Source: Ipomoea triloba
Lineage: Eukaryota; Streptophyta; Magnoliopsida; Solanales; Convolvulaceae
DNA length: 64,000 nt
Reading direction: 5' to 3'
Assembly: GCF_003576645.1 (NCBI RefSeq)
Contig: NC_044927.1
Coordinates: forward strand, 18,165,895 to 18,229,894
In this document: one piece after another, positions 11,243 through 22,309 of the stretch
How the letters are laid out: every line of letters begins with the position of its first letter
How positions within the stretch are numbered: the first letter of the stretch is position 1
Notes under the pieces: generated by a model
Told to the model about the DNA's origin: nothing
Seen by the model: the letters and a program-made list of their open reading frames with translations, nothing else
The model's database searches: none
Program-made: the position numbers and the translations under genes

Positions 11243-11703
11243 ATACAAGTTTACACAAAATATAGTTAACAAAAAAAAAAAAAATTAGCACTAAGCAAGT
11301 TTGGCAATTGTGCATGTAGTGAACACACAGTGATAAATAAAAAATTGTAAAAGATTTTTGGCAAACTTCATAACCTATGTACTTAGCAGTAGCATATTTC
11401 ATAAGCTAGTATATATTGAGCAAACACTACTCAAGACAGTTGGAAAAGAAAATGATTTGGTACAAGAAATCAAACTTTAAACAAACAAACGTAAGGATTA
11501 CAGAGCATGCACAAAAAAAAAATTATATATATATATATATCCAATCATGAAATTCGACAAGAATTAATCACAAAACACACTTATATAACATATAAATATA
11601 TGCAACGTCACATACGAATAAAATCATATACTTGAGCTATAATTAGAGATTAAAATTTAGATACTTAGCTCAATTCAATCATGCCCATTTCATGCCTTAG
11701 AGT
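11243..11703. other. 3' flank of RKD gene, to assembly junction
   Basis: AT-rich, with A runs at about 11270 and 11512 and an (AT)n at 11524-11539. No coding evidence. It ends at a single N (11704) that joins it to Sirevirus pol, so contiguity with the right side is not proven. Confidence 0.5.
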
Positions 11704-11704
11704 N

Positions 11705-14204
11705 CCATCATGCTCATTTCGAATCTGTTTTGCATAAGCTTAGAAAATTTCTCACATAAATTTCCATTAGTACTCCCAAAAATAATATCATCAACATAAA
11801 TTTGTACTAATAAAATATGATTATTTTCTTGAATTCTAAATAAGGTTTTGTCAACAAGGCCTTTGGTAAAACCACAACTAATTAAGAACATTGATAGGGT
11901 ATCATACCAAGCTCTAGGTGCTTGTTTTAACCCATATAATGCCTTCTTTAGTTTATAGACCTTGTCAACTTCACCTTGTACCTCAAATCCCGGTGGTTGT
12001 TCAACATATACTTCCTCTTCAAGTAAGCCATTAAGGAATGCACTTTTCACGTCCATTTGATAAACCGTGAAATTCTTGTATGCAGCGTAGGCTAGGAAAA
12101 TTCGAATCGCTTCAAGTCTTGCAACTGGGGCAAAAGTCTCATCAAAATCTATTCCTTCTTCTTGAGAGTATCCCTTCGCGACTAGCCTTGCTTTATTCCT
12201 AACAATGATGCCGTCTTCGTTTGCTTTGTTCCTAAAGACCCATTTAGTTCCAATAACATTGTGATTTTTTGGTCTTGGGACAAGCTCCCAAACATCATTT
12301 CTTTTAAATTGATTCAATTCTTCTTGCATAGCCTCAATTCAGCTTGGATCATTTAGAGCTTCATCAATTTCTTTCGGTTCCATTTGAGATAGAAAGCACG
12401 CAAATAGAGCGTCTCTTGTAGAGGATCTTGTTTTCACGCCATCGTGCAAGTTTCCAATAATAAGATCTTGAGGGTGATCTTTGAGCCATCTCAAATCTGG
12501 TTGAAGGTTGTTTTGGGGAAAGGATGATAGTGTAAAGTCATTTGCAAGTGGGGTTGAGGATGATGGGTTTTGGTTTGTAAAGTTGGTTCCAATCTCATTT
12601 CTAAGGTCAGCCTCAACTGTAAAGTTGGTTCCAATCTCATTTCTAAGGTCAGCCTCAACCTCATCCCTTAAGTCAGCCTCAACTTCATCACCAGCCTCAA
12701 CCTCATCCCTTAAGTCAGCCTCAACTTCATCACTTGCTTCAACCTCATCCCTTAAGTCAGCCTCAACTTCATCACTTGCTACGTGATTTATGTACTGCCC
12801 TCCAATTTCAGGGGAATTTAATTCTAGATCATTTAACCCCTGTAAAACATCATCTTCAAAAGAATCATTAGTAACACTTAAACCATTATGGACGTTCTTA
12901 CCCATATTTGAAGTATTTGGTTCTTGGGTTTTTGGTGATTCATCAAATACAACATGAATTGATTCTTCTACTACCACTGTCCTTTTGTTCAATATTCTGA
13001 ATGCTCTGCTAGTAGACGAATATCCCAAAAATATTGCTTCATCTGCACGCTCATCAAATGTTTTTAGATACGATTTACCGTTATTAAGAACAAAACATTT
13101 GCAACCAAAAGAATGAAAATAGCTAAGATTAGGCTTTCTCCCTTTCCATAATTCATATGGTGTCTTGTTGTGTGTTTTGTGAATCATGCTTCTGTTCTGA
13201 GTATAACAAGCAGTGTTGATAGCCTCCGCCCAAAAACGTTTTGGTAGTTCGGCTGTTGAAATCATGACTCGTGCGGCTTCTTTAAGTGTTCTATTTCTTC
13301 TTTCAGCTACACCATTTTGTTGTGGCGTCCTTGCGGCAGATAGTTGATGCAAAATCCCCTGTGAACTATAGTAGGCCTGGATCACGCCATTCACGAATTC
13401 TGTACCTCTGTCTGTACGGATTTTGGAGATTTTTGCGTCCTTTTCGTTTTGAATTTGTTTTAAGAGCTCTGGCAATTTTTGTTCCACTTCGTTCTTCTTA
13501 TTGATGAATATCGTCCAAGTGTACCTGGAAAAATCATCAACAACAACAAGAGTATATTTCTTACCACTTATACTTACCGGGTCTACTGGACCAAAGAGAT
13601 CCATATGTAGTAGACTAAGAGGTCTTGATGTAGATTCTTGTGTCTTAGATTTGAAAGAAGACTTGATTTGCTTTCCTTTCTGACACGCATCACATATTTG
13701 ATCCTTCTTGTATACAATGTTGGGTAAACCTTCAACTAACTTACATTTTGCAAGCTTGTTAATAGACTTGAAATTTAAGTGATTTAATTTCCTGTGCCAT
13801 TCCCAACTCGTAGTGCTTGAGTTGTTCGCCATTAAACATATAGAGTCCTTCGTTGTGCTCCAATCAACAACATACATATTTTTCTTTCTCTTTCCGGTGA
13901 GCACAATTTTCTTTGTGGATTCTTCTTTGACTCGGCATTTGTCTTTGAAAAACTCTACAAGGTATCCTTTGTCGCAGAATTGGCTTGTGCTAAGGAGATT
14001 GAACTTTAGTCCTTCCACATAGGATACATTTTCAATTCTTAAGCCATTCTTGATAACAATTCCGGTTCCCTTTGTTATTCCATGATCATTTCCACCAAAT
14101 ATGACTTTTGGTCCTTCGATATTTCTGAACTCTACTAGACTAGCTTTATTACCGGTCATATGTCGAGAACATCCGCTATCAAAGTACCAAATATCCTGCA
14201 ACAA
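11705..14204 (-). pseudogene. pol: Sirevirus pol: protease, integrase, partial RT
   Basis: The minus-strand frame 14204-12339 has protease motif WYFDSGCSRHMTG at its start, the GAG-pre-integrase zinc region (HRKLNHLN..CDACQKG), the integrase core (MDLFGPV, RTDRGTEF, PQQNGVAERRNRT) and an acidic DEVEADLR repeat linker. A TGA at 12339-12341 interrupts the frame. RT follows in the same frame (12329-11705): [23 protein letters not shown] and [13 protein letters not shown] stops at the N at 11704, shortly after the active site; the rest of RT and RNase H are absent. Pol is in a different frame from gag, starting two bases after the gag stop. The element is not autonomous as assembled. Confidence 0.88.
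12576..12786 (-). repeat. 42-bp stutter repeats in Sirevirus pol linker
   Basis: Three tandem jumps, each exactly 42 bp: a segment from 12576 repeats at 12618, one from 12651 at 12693, and one from 12697 at 12739. Breakpoints slide along the sequence while the jump length is constant. The reading frame is kept (14 residues). The same 42-bp step occurs in the unrelated copia at 42566 and 46346. Confidence 0.85.
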
Positions 14205-14206
14205 AA

Positions 14207-16120
14207 TTAAGTATTTTTAGGTACCCAGATTTGTTTGGGTCCTTCCTTGTTAGTGATTTTAGGCATCCAAATCAACCTTGATCTCATTAATCCAAGATTA
14301 GGTGATTTGTAACCATTGACAGTATTATAATTGTAAGGAATTTGGACATTCTTTTTGTGGGCTGGCACTTGTCCAACATTCGTTTGTTTAATAAAATGAA
14401 ATGTGTTGAACTTGGTTTTTGTCCATGGTTTGATTTCATCATGCCAGTCATCTTCGGTAGGATAATCCCTACCAAACCTCATCATTGGAAATTGTTTCCT
14501 ATGAGGTCTTTGTGCACTTGACTCATTGGTAAATCTCTTACGAGAACCAAACTCATGCTTTTTAAATTTCTGCATTGGCGAAAAAATATTGCTTTGAAGC
14601 TTCGGCCTTGCAGTGTTTATTCTAGCATTAGTTTGATAACCAATTCCTTGTCTCATAGTGCTATCTTGACTTTTGACAAATTTTACTACTTGAGCTTTAT
14701 TAATTAAAGAAGTAGTAGAATTAGTCAATTTTTCAGAAATTTTAGTACATGTAGGATCATAGCCCAATCCGGCTTTATCTCCTGAGGGTTTTTGCATATT
14801 TACCATTTTATCCATTATTTTGGATGAATGTGTAAATGATGCTATTGTCTCCCTAAGATTATGTTCTCTAATTTCTCTAGCTTTACACTCTTCTTGAAGG
14901 CGAATATTTTCAGCTTTCAAGTTTCTCATCTCAAGTAAAGCATCTTGCAATTTCTCATTTATTTCATCTTTTTCAAGAATCAGAGAATCATTGCGCTCTT
15001 TGAGTTGAGAATGAGTGTCCATAACAAGTTGACAGTCTTTCATTAATTGAAATATAGATTCTCTAGAAAAAGATGAATTTGCATAATCAAAAGATTTAGA
15101 TGTTACCTCGTCTTCTTCTACTTCATGCGCCATTAGGCATTTTTCTTGGAAATCTGATTCACTGGTTATGCTTAGAAGACACAGTAGAGCAGTATCCTTC
15201 GTTGTGCTATCACTTTCATCACTTGAAGATTCCTCAGACCCACTTGTCTCAAGAGGGTCACTTATTAAAGCTTTTCTTTTATCCTTCTTGAATCTTCTAT
15301 CCTTTGATTCAGATATTTCCTGTGGAGAGTTAGAAGTATTTTTATTTTGATTTTTACTTACCTTGGGGTATGGACATTCTGCCATGAAATGTCCTGGTTT
15401 TCTACAGTTGTAACATAAGTTTGTGTTATCATCAGAAAATTCCCTTCTTGACCTTCTGGATGAACTTCCTTGATTTCTTTGAGATGAATTGTTGAAGTTG
15501 TTTTTCCACATGAATTTTTTGAATTTCCTAACAAGTAAAGCAAATTGTTCGTCAGATAAAAAATCATTATTTCCTACTAACCTTGAGTTTGATGGTTGTT
15601 CGGCTACTAAGGCTGTGGTTCTTTCTTCACGTTCCTCCTCAAGTTTTGATTTCATCTCGAACTCGTACGCTTTGAGATCACTAAAGAGTTTGTCAGTTGA
15701 AACAGTTTTTAGATCCCTATGATCTCGCATGGCTGTCACTTTCATATCCCAACTTGACGGTAGTCCGCGGAGTATTTTGAGAGAGATTTCTTTTTGATCG
15801 AGGGTCTTTCCAAGATCAGTAATCTCTTCCAAAACTTTGACTAATCTAGACTCCATGTCTGCAATCTTTTCACTTGGTAGCATCTTGAAGTCTTCAAACT
15901 TTTTCATTGCAATTGTGAGTTTGTTGTCTTTTTCCTGTTCGTCTCCTTCGCCGATTTGGATTAAGACATCCCACACGTCTTTAGCTGTTTTGCACTTACG
16001 GATTTTTGGGAAGATTGTATCATCCACAGCTTTGAACAGTATATCCTTAGCTATATTGTCCAGGTTACTTCGCAATCTATCGTCAGAAGTCCATTCCATC
16101 TTTGGCTTTGAAACATACTG
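14207..16120 (-). CDS. gag: Sirevirus gag, N-terminus lost in gap
   Basis: About 638 residues remain; the start lies in the N gap (16121-16555), so any start right of it is spurious. It begins in a UBN2/gag-like domain (KAVDDTIFPKIRKCKTAKDVWD, ILRGLPSSWD), then a charged region, a CCHC zinc knuckle (CYNCRKPGHFMAEC, C-x2-C-x4-H-x4-C), a Ser/Asp/Glu-rich segment, and a long coiled-coil (LILEKDEINEKLQDAL and following). It ends PKQIWVPKNT-stop. The large gag with a coiled coil after the knuckle is typical of Sireviruses. It packages element RNA into virus-like particles. Confidence 0.85.
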   Translation of the reverse strand, partial: QYVSKPKMEWTSDDRLRSNLDNIAKDILFKAVDDTIFPKIRKCKTAKDVWDVLIQIGEGDEQEKDNKLTIAMKKFEDFKMLPSEKIADMESRLVKVLEEITDLGKTLDQKEISLKILRGLPSSWDMKVTAMRDHRDLKTVSTDKLFSDLKAYEFEMKSKLEEEREERTTALVAEQPSNSRLVGNNDFLSDEQFALLVRKFKKFMWKNNFNNSSQRNQGSSSRRSRREFSDDNTNLCYNCRKPGHFMAECPYPKVSKNQNKNTSNSPQEISESKDRRFKKDKRKALISDPLETSGSEESSSDESDSTTKDTALLCLLSITSESDFQEKCLMAHEVEEDEVTSKSFDYANSSFSRESIFQLMKDCQLVMDTHSQLKERNDSLILEKDEINEKLQDALLEMRNLKAENIRLQEECKAREIREHNLRETIASFTHSSKIMDKMVNMQKPSGDKAGLGYDPTCTKISEKLTNSTTSLINKAQVVKFVKSQDSTMRQGIGYQTNARINTARPKLQSNIFSPMQKFKKHEFGSRKRFTNESSAQRPHRKQFPMMRFGRDYPTEDDWHDEIKPWTKTKFNTFHFIKQTNVGQVPAHKKNVQIPYNYNTVNGYKSPNLGLMRSRLIWMPKITNKEGPKQIWVPKNT

Positions 16121-16555
16121 NNNNNNNNNNNNNNNNNNNNNNNNNNNNNNNNNNNNNNNNNNNNNNNNNNNNNNNNNNNNNNNNNNNNNNNNNNNNNNNN
16201 NNNNNNNNNNNNNNNNNNNNNNNNNNNNNNNNNNNNNNNNNNNNNNNNNNNNNNNNNNNNNNNNNNNNNNNNNNNNNNNNNNNNNNNNNNNNNNNNNNNN
16301 NNNNNNNNNNNNNNNNNNNNNNNNNNNNNNNNNNNNNNNNNNNNNNNNNNNNNNNNNNNNNNNNNNNNNNNNNNNNNNNNNNNNNNNNNNNNNNNNNNNN
16401 NNNNNNNNNNNNNNNNNNNNNNNNNNNNNNNNNNNNNNNNNNNNNNNNNNNNNNNNNNNNNNNNNNNNNNNNNNNNNNNNNNNNNNNNNNNNNNNNNNNN
16501 NNNNNNNNNNNNNNNNNNNNNNNNNNNNNNNNNNNNNNNNNNNNNNNNNNNNNNN
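16121..16555. other. Assembly gap (435 N)
   Basis: The gap hides the gag start, the primer-binding site and about the first 260 bp (plus-strand left part) of the 5' LTR, judged by alignment of 16556 with position 7943 of the 3' LTR. Confidence 0.95.
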
Positions 16556-17384
16556 GACGTAGGAGATAACAGAAATTGGTAAACCCAGATAAGAGGGAAT
16601 AGTGATGAATAGTGCCTGGGTCTTGAAAATATTATGAATGCAGGAAATTAGCAAAACCAAATAAGCAAGTTGTAGAGATTAGGAATATTAAATGGATTTC
16701 ACAAATATGAATCTTGCAAATCAGTGTGTGTACGTGCAAGCAGATATTATGTGTACAGAGCAAAACATATATGGGCAGTAAGTAAATGAGAGAGAGATTT
16801 TTTAAGTGGTTCGTCCAAACCCAGCCTACGTCCACTCTACTCCTTTCACTATCTTCAATCACCCAGATACAATAGTGAACACCAAGTGCCAACCCAGCAC
16901 TTCTATCTACACCTAGTAGATATTGAGTATTTCGCACAAAGCTATACTCCTACACCAACGAGTGTCTCGCACAAAGCTACACTCCCCAGGGTTTTACAAG
17001 CTCCTCTTGTTACTCAGCCCTCTGTCTACACCCCGTAGAAATTTTGATACAAGGTAGAAAAAGAAAATATTTTTCTACAACTCTCAGGAACTAAAGATAT
17101 GGATTTTTGGTTTTTCGGATTTTTCTTGCTTTGCTATTCTCAGATGTATCACGCTACTTTTCTTGCCTATCACTTGTATATCTCTGTCTTTCTTTTCTTG
17201 CTCAAGTGTCCCGTATTTATAGCTGATGAAAGAATTAATCCGTTGGAAAAATTAATTCTTTATTGTTGCTCTCATGTGCTGATTGCAGTCTTCATGTGGT
17301 TTAGGTAGTGTTCTGAGTTGTATTTCCGTTGTTTGTATTTCTTCAGACTTCTTCCTTTGTCTTTGCATCTCCAGATATTCCTGC
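16556..17384 (-). repeat. Partial 5' LTR of the Sirevirus
   Basis: Nearly identical to 7943-8775 of the 3' LTR, with small differences such as one fewer base near 16994 and absence of the 24-bp duplication. Similarity ends after CCAGATATTCCT. The LTR therefore either has a variable inner part or is truncated by the neighbouring MULE; no CA end matching 9505 is found. Confidence 0.7.
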
Positions 17385-18148
17385 GTGATGCCTCCTGATA
17401 TTCTGGTCATCAGTCTCTCCGCTATTCAAAATATACAGAACTGATATTCCTTCGCTTCTTGCTCCTCTTGTTTTTCTTTCTCCCCTCCTGATATAGCGCA
17501 TTAATTTTAGGCGTATGGTGCACATTTTTTTGCCTAATAGTGCAAATATTTAGACCTAACTGTTTAGGTAGTTCATTTTTGGAGTTCAAGAGTATTAACC
17601 ATGGTTTAGGATAGTGTTATGCTTGTAGTGCATGATTTTTACTCATATAGTGCAAAATTTTAGAGTTAATTTCCTTTTTGGTCCTAGACTTATAGTGGCA
17701 AAGACAATTTTAGTCCTCCATAAAAAAATCAGACAATTTATGGACACACTTATTGTGATGAGGACAATTTTTGTCCTCCGTCAATTATCTCGTTAGTTGA
17801 CCATCTAAATGAGGGGCATTTCTGTCAATTCAATAAAACTCAATCTAATTTTCTTCCCTTTCTCCACTTGTGCGATGGCGGTGGCTTAGTTCCTGGTCTG
17901 AGGCTACGACGATGGTTTCTCGGTGAGTAGTGGTGAGACTCCGACAACCCTGCTAGCAGCGAAGCAGTAGCAATGGACAGAACGACGATTGGCATGCGAC
18001 CTCCCCTGTTTCCCGCGAGCAACGCAGTAGCTATTGTGGAGCTTTTCCTCTCGTCGACGGTGACTGGTGTGCAGCGGTGGCCTCTGGCGAGCAACACAGC
18101 AGCGCCGGGTGGCCTTGTCAACCTCCGCCTCTTTCTCCCTCAGTCGCT
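16556..18148. repeat. Direct duplication, copy 1 (see 18213-19805)
   Basis: This 1593-bp segment recurs at +1657, apparently without change: partial Sirevirus LTR, the start of the TAGTGCA repeat, and the left part of the Pack-MULE. Copy 1 ends at a single N (18149); copy 2 starts 63 bp earlier in homologous sequence and runs further right. That is the pattern of two overlapping contig ends placed side by side. Confidence 0.85.
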
Positions 18149-18212
18149 NAAATACGATAGAAATACTTGGAATAGCTCAAATATGATATATAATAGATTT
18201 GGCTTGCATGCA

Positions 18213-19805
18213 GACGTAGGAGATAACAGAAATTGGTAAACCCAGATAAGAGGGAATAGTGATGAATAGTGCCTGGGTCTTGAAAATATTATGAATGCAG
18301 GAAATTAGCAAAACCAAATAAGCAAGTTGTAGAGATTAGGAATATTAAATGGATTTCACAAATATGAATCTTGCAAATCAGTGTGTGTACGTGCAAGCAG
18401 ATATTATGTGTACAGAGCAAAACATATATGGGCAGTAAGTAAATGAGAGAGAGATTTTTTAAGTGGTTCGTCCAAACCCAGCCTACGTCCACTCTACTCC
18501 TTTCACTATCTTCAATCACCCAGATACAATAGTGAACACCAAGTGCCAACCCAGCACTTCTATCTACACCTAGTAGATATTGAGTATTTCGCACAAAGCT
18601 ATACTCCTACACCAACGAGTGTCTCGCACAAAGCTACACTCCCCAGGGTTTTACAAGCTCCTCTTGTTACTCAGCCCTCTGTCTACACCCCGTAGAAATT
18701 TTGATACAAGGTAGAAAAAGAAAATATTTTTCTACAACTCTCAGGAACTAAAGATATGGATTTTTGGTTTTTCGGATTTTTCTTGCTTTGCTATTCTCAG
18801 ATGTATCACGCTACTTTTCTTGCCTATCACTTGTATATCTCTGTCTTTCTTTTCTTGCTCAAGTGTCCCGTATTTATAGCTGATGAAAGAATTAATCCGT
18901 TGGAAAAATTAATTCTTTATTGTTGCTCTCATGTGCTGATTGCAGTCTTCATGTGGTTTAGGTAGTGTTCTGAGTTGTATTTCCGTTGTTTGTATTTCTT
19001 CAGACTTCTTCCTTTGTCTTTGCATCTCCAGATATTCCTGCGTGATGCCTCCTGATATTCTGGTCATCAGTCTCTCCGCTATTCAAAATATACAGAACTG
19101 ATATTCCTTCGCTTCTTGCTCCTCTTGTTTTTCTTTCTCCCCTCCTGATATAGCGCATTAATTTTAGGCGTATGGTGCACATTTTTTTGCCTAATAGTGC
19201 AAATATTTAGACCTAACTGTTTAGGTAGTTCATTTTTGGAGTTCAAGAGTATTAACCATGGTTTAGGATAGTGTTATGCTTGTAGTGCATGATTTTTACT
19301 CATATAGTGCAAAATTTTAGAGTTAATTTCCTTTTTGGTCCTAGACTTATAGTGGCAAAGACAATTTTAGTCCTCCATAAAAAAATCAGACAATTTATGG
19401 ACACACTTATTGTGATGAGGACAATTTTTGTCCTCCGTCAATTATCTCGTTAGTTGACCATCTAAATGAGGGGCATTTCTGTCAATTCAATAAAACTCAA
19501 TCTAATTTTCTTCCCTTTCTCCACTTGTGCGATGGCGGTGGCTTAGTTCCTGGTCTGAGGCTACGACGATGGTTTCTCGGTGAGTAGTGGTGAGACTCCG
19601 ACAACCCTGCTAGCAGCGAAGCAGTAGCAATGGACAGAACGACGATTGGCATGCGACCTCCCCTGTTTCCCGCGAGCAACGCAGTAGCTATTGTGGAGCT
19701 TTTCCTCTCGTCGACGGTGACTGGTGTGCAGCGGTGGCCTCTGGCGAGCAACACAGCAGCGCCGGGTGGCCTTGTCAACCTCCGCCTCTTTCTCCCTCAG
19801 TCGCT
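18213..19805. repeat. Direct duplication, copy 2
   Basis: Second copy of 16556-18148, starting after the N at 18149 with 63 extra bases (18150-18212) that match the 3' LTR near 7880-7942. It contains LTR sequence to about 19041, TAGTGCA repeat sequence at about 19147-19310, and the Pack-MULE from 19320. It probably represents the same locus as copy 1. Confidence 0.85.
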
Positions 19806-20602
19806 GCGTCAACGACTCCTCCGCTGCTCCCAGCAGCGTACGGTAGTGCCTCTGCCTCTTCTCCTCCAATGTCCGCCTCAATTGCTCGCACTAATTCAAT
19901 TCAACACACAATCAATCAATCAAAATTGAGAAAATCCCCCACACAATTAATAATCCGAAAAAAACCCCTAACCTGAGCTCGGAGATAATGTTTGATTTCA
20001 TCACGCTGCTATTTGATATGAGTCCCCAAATCCTCAGCCAAAACCGAGAAGAAAACATAAGATTACGAGGATTGAGGAGAAACATAATAGCCTTTTGCTC
20101 GGAACTCGCAACGCTCAGGTTAGGCTGCCTCGTGACGATTGGAAGGGTAAAAAATTCAGTTCTTCTGTTGAGATTAGAAAGGTACATAGTGAATTCTTTT
20201 GTGATTTTAATTGCAATTCCTTTTGTTTTGTTTTGACCTGATTATGTTGTATTAAGAAAGCTGCAAAATATATTGAGATAGATCAAATCTTATTTGCACA
20301 AATCAGATTGAGTTCTTAAAATCTCATTTTCCCCTTTCCTTCAATTCTCACTGTAGTTTTGTTTTGAAACTTCAGAAAACATACAGTCTGTACTTATCTT
20401 CAACTTTGTGAATCTGCAACCAAGAACAGAATACTCTGGGATGGAATAAAGAGAAGGAGATATCGTGAAATGACGCAATTACCCCCTCTCAAACGGCAAT
20501 TAAACAGAAATATAGACGGAGGACCAAAATTGTCCGATTTTTTATGGAGGACTAAAATTGTCTTTGCCACCATAAGTCTAGGACCAAAAAAGGAATTAAC
20601 TC
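19320..20602. mobile_element. Pack-MULE-like element, 1283 bp
   Basis: Long inverted ends start GAGTTAATTTCC / GGAATTAACTC and continue for about 100 bp (TTTTTGGTCCTAGACTTAT.., GACAATTTTAGTCCTCCAT.. in both arms). The element is flanked by a perfect 9-bp target duplication AAAATTTTA (19311-19319, 20603-20611), the Mutator signature. The interior is GC-rich and gene-like and contains a BOI-type RING-protein fragment on the minus strand. It is inserted in a TAGTGCA repeat of the larger MULE. A truncated copy from 17663 belongs to the assembly duplication. Confidence 0.85.
19757..20060 (-). pseudogene. Captured BOI/BRG-type RING E3 ligase fragment
   Basis: Minus strand. Exon-like piece at about 20045-19980 reads AEDLGTHIK-stop-QRDEIKHYLRAQ; then a GT..AG intron of about 85 bp; then from about 19893 EQLRRTLEEKRQRHYRTLL, GAAEESLTQRLREKEAEV and ATRR. 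This is the conserved coiled/WRD region upstream of the RING finger in BOI (BOTRYTIS SUSCEPTIBLE1 INTERACTOR)-related proteins. A TAG interrupts the first piece, and similarity is lost after ATRR (about 19757), so no RING remains. The retained intron points to capture at the DNA level, as in Pack-MULEs. Functional protein is unlikely; antisense or small-RNA effects on the parental gene are possible but inferred. Confidence 0.7.
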
Positions 20603-20610
20603 AAAATTTT

Positions 20611-21110
20611 ATATCGAATAGTGCAATTATTTGAACCTAAAAGTGCACACTGTTTATCCTTAGAGTTCAGGGTATTAAAATTGTTTGAGAGTAGTTGTAT
20701 GATTATAGTGCACATTTTTGTGCCATACAGAGCTAATTTTTGTGCCTAATAGTGCACATTCTTATGTCTATTGAACTCACATTTTTTTGATAATCACTTG
20801 CAGTGCATGATTTTTACTCATATAGTGCAAATATTTAAACCTAATAGTGCAACTATTCTAGCCTAACAGTTGACATAGTTTATCCTTAGAGTTCAGGGTA
20901 CTAAACATGTTTTAGATTAGTTGTATGCTTGTAGTGCACATTTTTGTGCCATACAGAGCACATTTTTGTGCCTAACAGTGCACATTCTTATGTCTATTGA
21001 AATGTAACTGCATAGAACTTATATTATTTTTGATAATCAGTTGTAGTGCTTGATTTTCACACATGTAGTGCATATTTTCTTAACTAACAGTGTATAGTTT
21101 TTTGTTGTTT
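20611..21110 (+). repeat. TAGTGCA-rich ~240-bp repeats, block 1
   Basis: About two diverged units with recurring phrases such as ATAGTGCACATTTTTGTGCC, TAGTGCATGATTTTTACTC and GTTCAGGGTACTAAAC. This continues the block broken by the Pack-MULE (left part about 19147-19310). The phrases recur in blocks at 22310, 23290, 25130 and 27735. Confidence 0.8.
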
Positions 21111-22309
21111 TTGTTCTTCGTGTTTTTGTTAGCTGGTAATCGGTTGAGGTTAGATGAAATCCGATCGAAGTAGATAGTAGTTGTTAAAAGATCAAGGAAG
21201 AGGTCTCGGATTGATGTCGGTGAAGCTGGCCCTAGTAATGCACCAGCTTCTTCGGTTTTAGCAGTCCGTTAAGTTAGGAAGACATGGAAGAAGCGTAAGG
21301 ATTATCCATCTTTACGGTCAAGGTCCTCAACAAGCCAGTTTTTTGAGGCGTTGCAAGGGTTGAATGCTACACAGATAGCTGCTATTATAGAAATGGGCTT
21401 TGCGAGTTTGTTTCATCTGCAAATTGATAATCTTCCAACAAGGATGAGCTACTAGCTAGTTCAAAATTACAACCCTAGGAATAGTACGATGTATTTGGCT
21501 GATGGTACTGGGGTGTCTATTACTGAACAAGATGTTCAATTGGTCTTAGGTTTTCCTAGAGGCGATATAAAGATTGAGAAATGGTCAAGGGCACATAGCA
21601 CTGATTTGTTAGAGGAGTGGAAAGGGCTTGTTGTTAAGTCAGCACGGGGATATTTATATTCAGATGTTATTAGAGCGATGCTTTCTTGTGAGGATGGTGG
21701 TCTGGGGTTTAAAAGACATTTCATTGTCTTAGTTTGTTCCTTGTTTATTGACACACCACAAAATGGATACGTTAGGCCCCATATCTTTCATCATTTGGTA
21801 GATGTTGATCAGATAAAGCACTTGAATTGGTGTGATTATGTGCTTCGGAGTTTGATGGATTCGCAGCTTGCTTGGGCAAAGAGTTCGAAAGCTCTTTTCA
21901 CTGGTCTACTCTTGTTTTTTACTATAAGGCTCAAACTAAATAAATTTTATGTATAATTTAATAGGTAAATGAGTATTAAACTGAAAATTTTGCCTTTGTT
22001 TTCGGGTTTTCTATGTTGACCGAGACATACCAAGGCAGATCCCATCATTTGTTAGGTGGACTGCACAGTTGATTAAGGACAGAGAAGTGGCAGAGATTCA
22101 AGCCGGAGGCTTCGGTCTTGGTCGAGTTGAGGATCGTTTCATACCTGCTGCAGAAAATTTTCAAGAACAAGCTGAGGAGTGCCACCGGTCTGTTCCTGAG
22201 CCTGTCCGTGATGATCAGCCATCAGTTCAACCGCAGGCGCCTTTTGGAAGTCAAAGCCTTTTTGAAGAAGATGATGAGGCACAGGTGCATTTATACTATT
22301 AGTTTCCTT

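Noticed and set aside
16102..16569. ORFs crossing 16121-16555, and a gag start right of the gap
   Set aside because: Open only because of N; the residues right of the gap come from LTR sequence, so the real gag start lies in the gap.
19497..19929. 93-, 106- and 99-codon overlapping ORFs as separate genes
   Set aside because: They are frames over the captured fragments in the Pack-MULE; only the BOI-like stretch has support, and it is broken.
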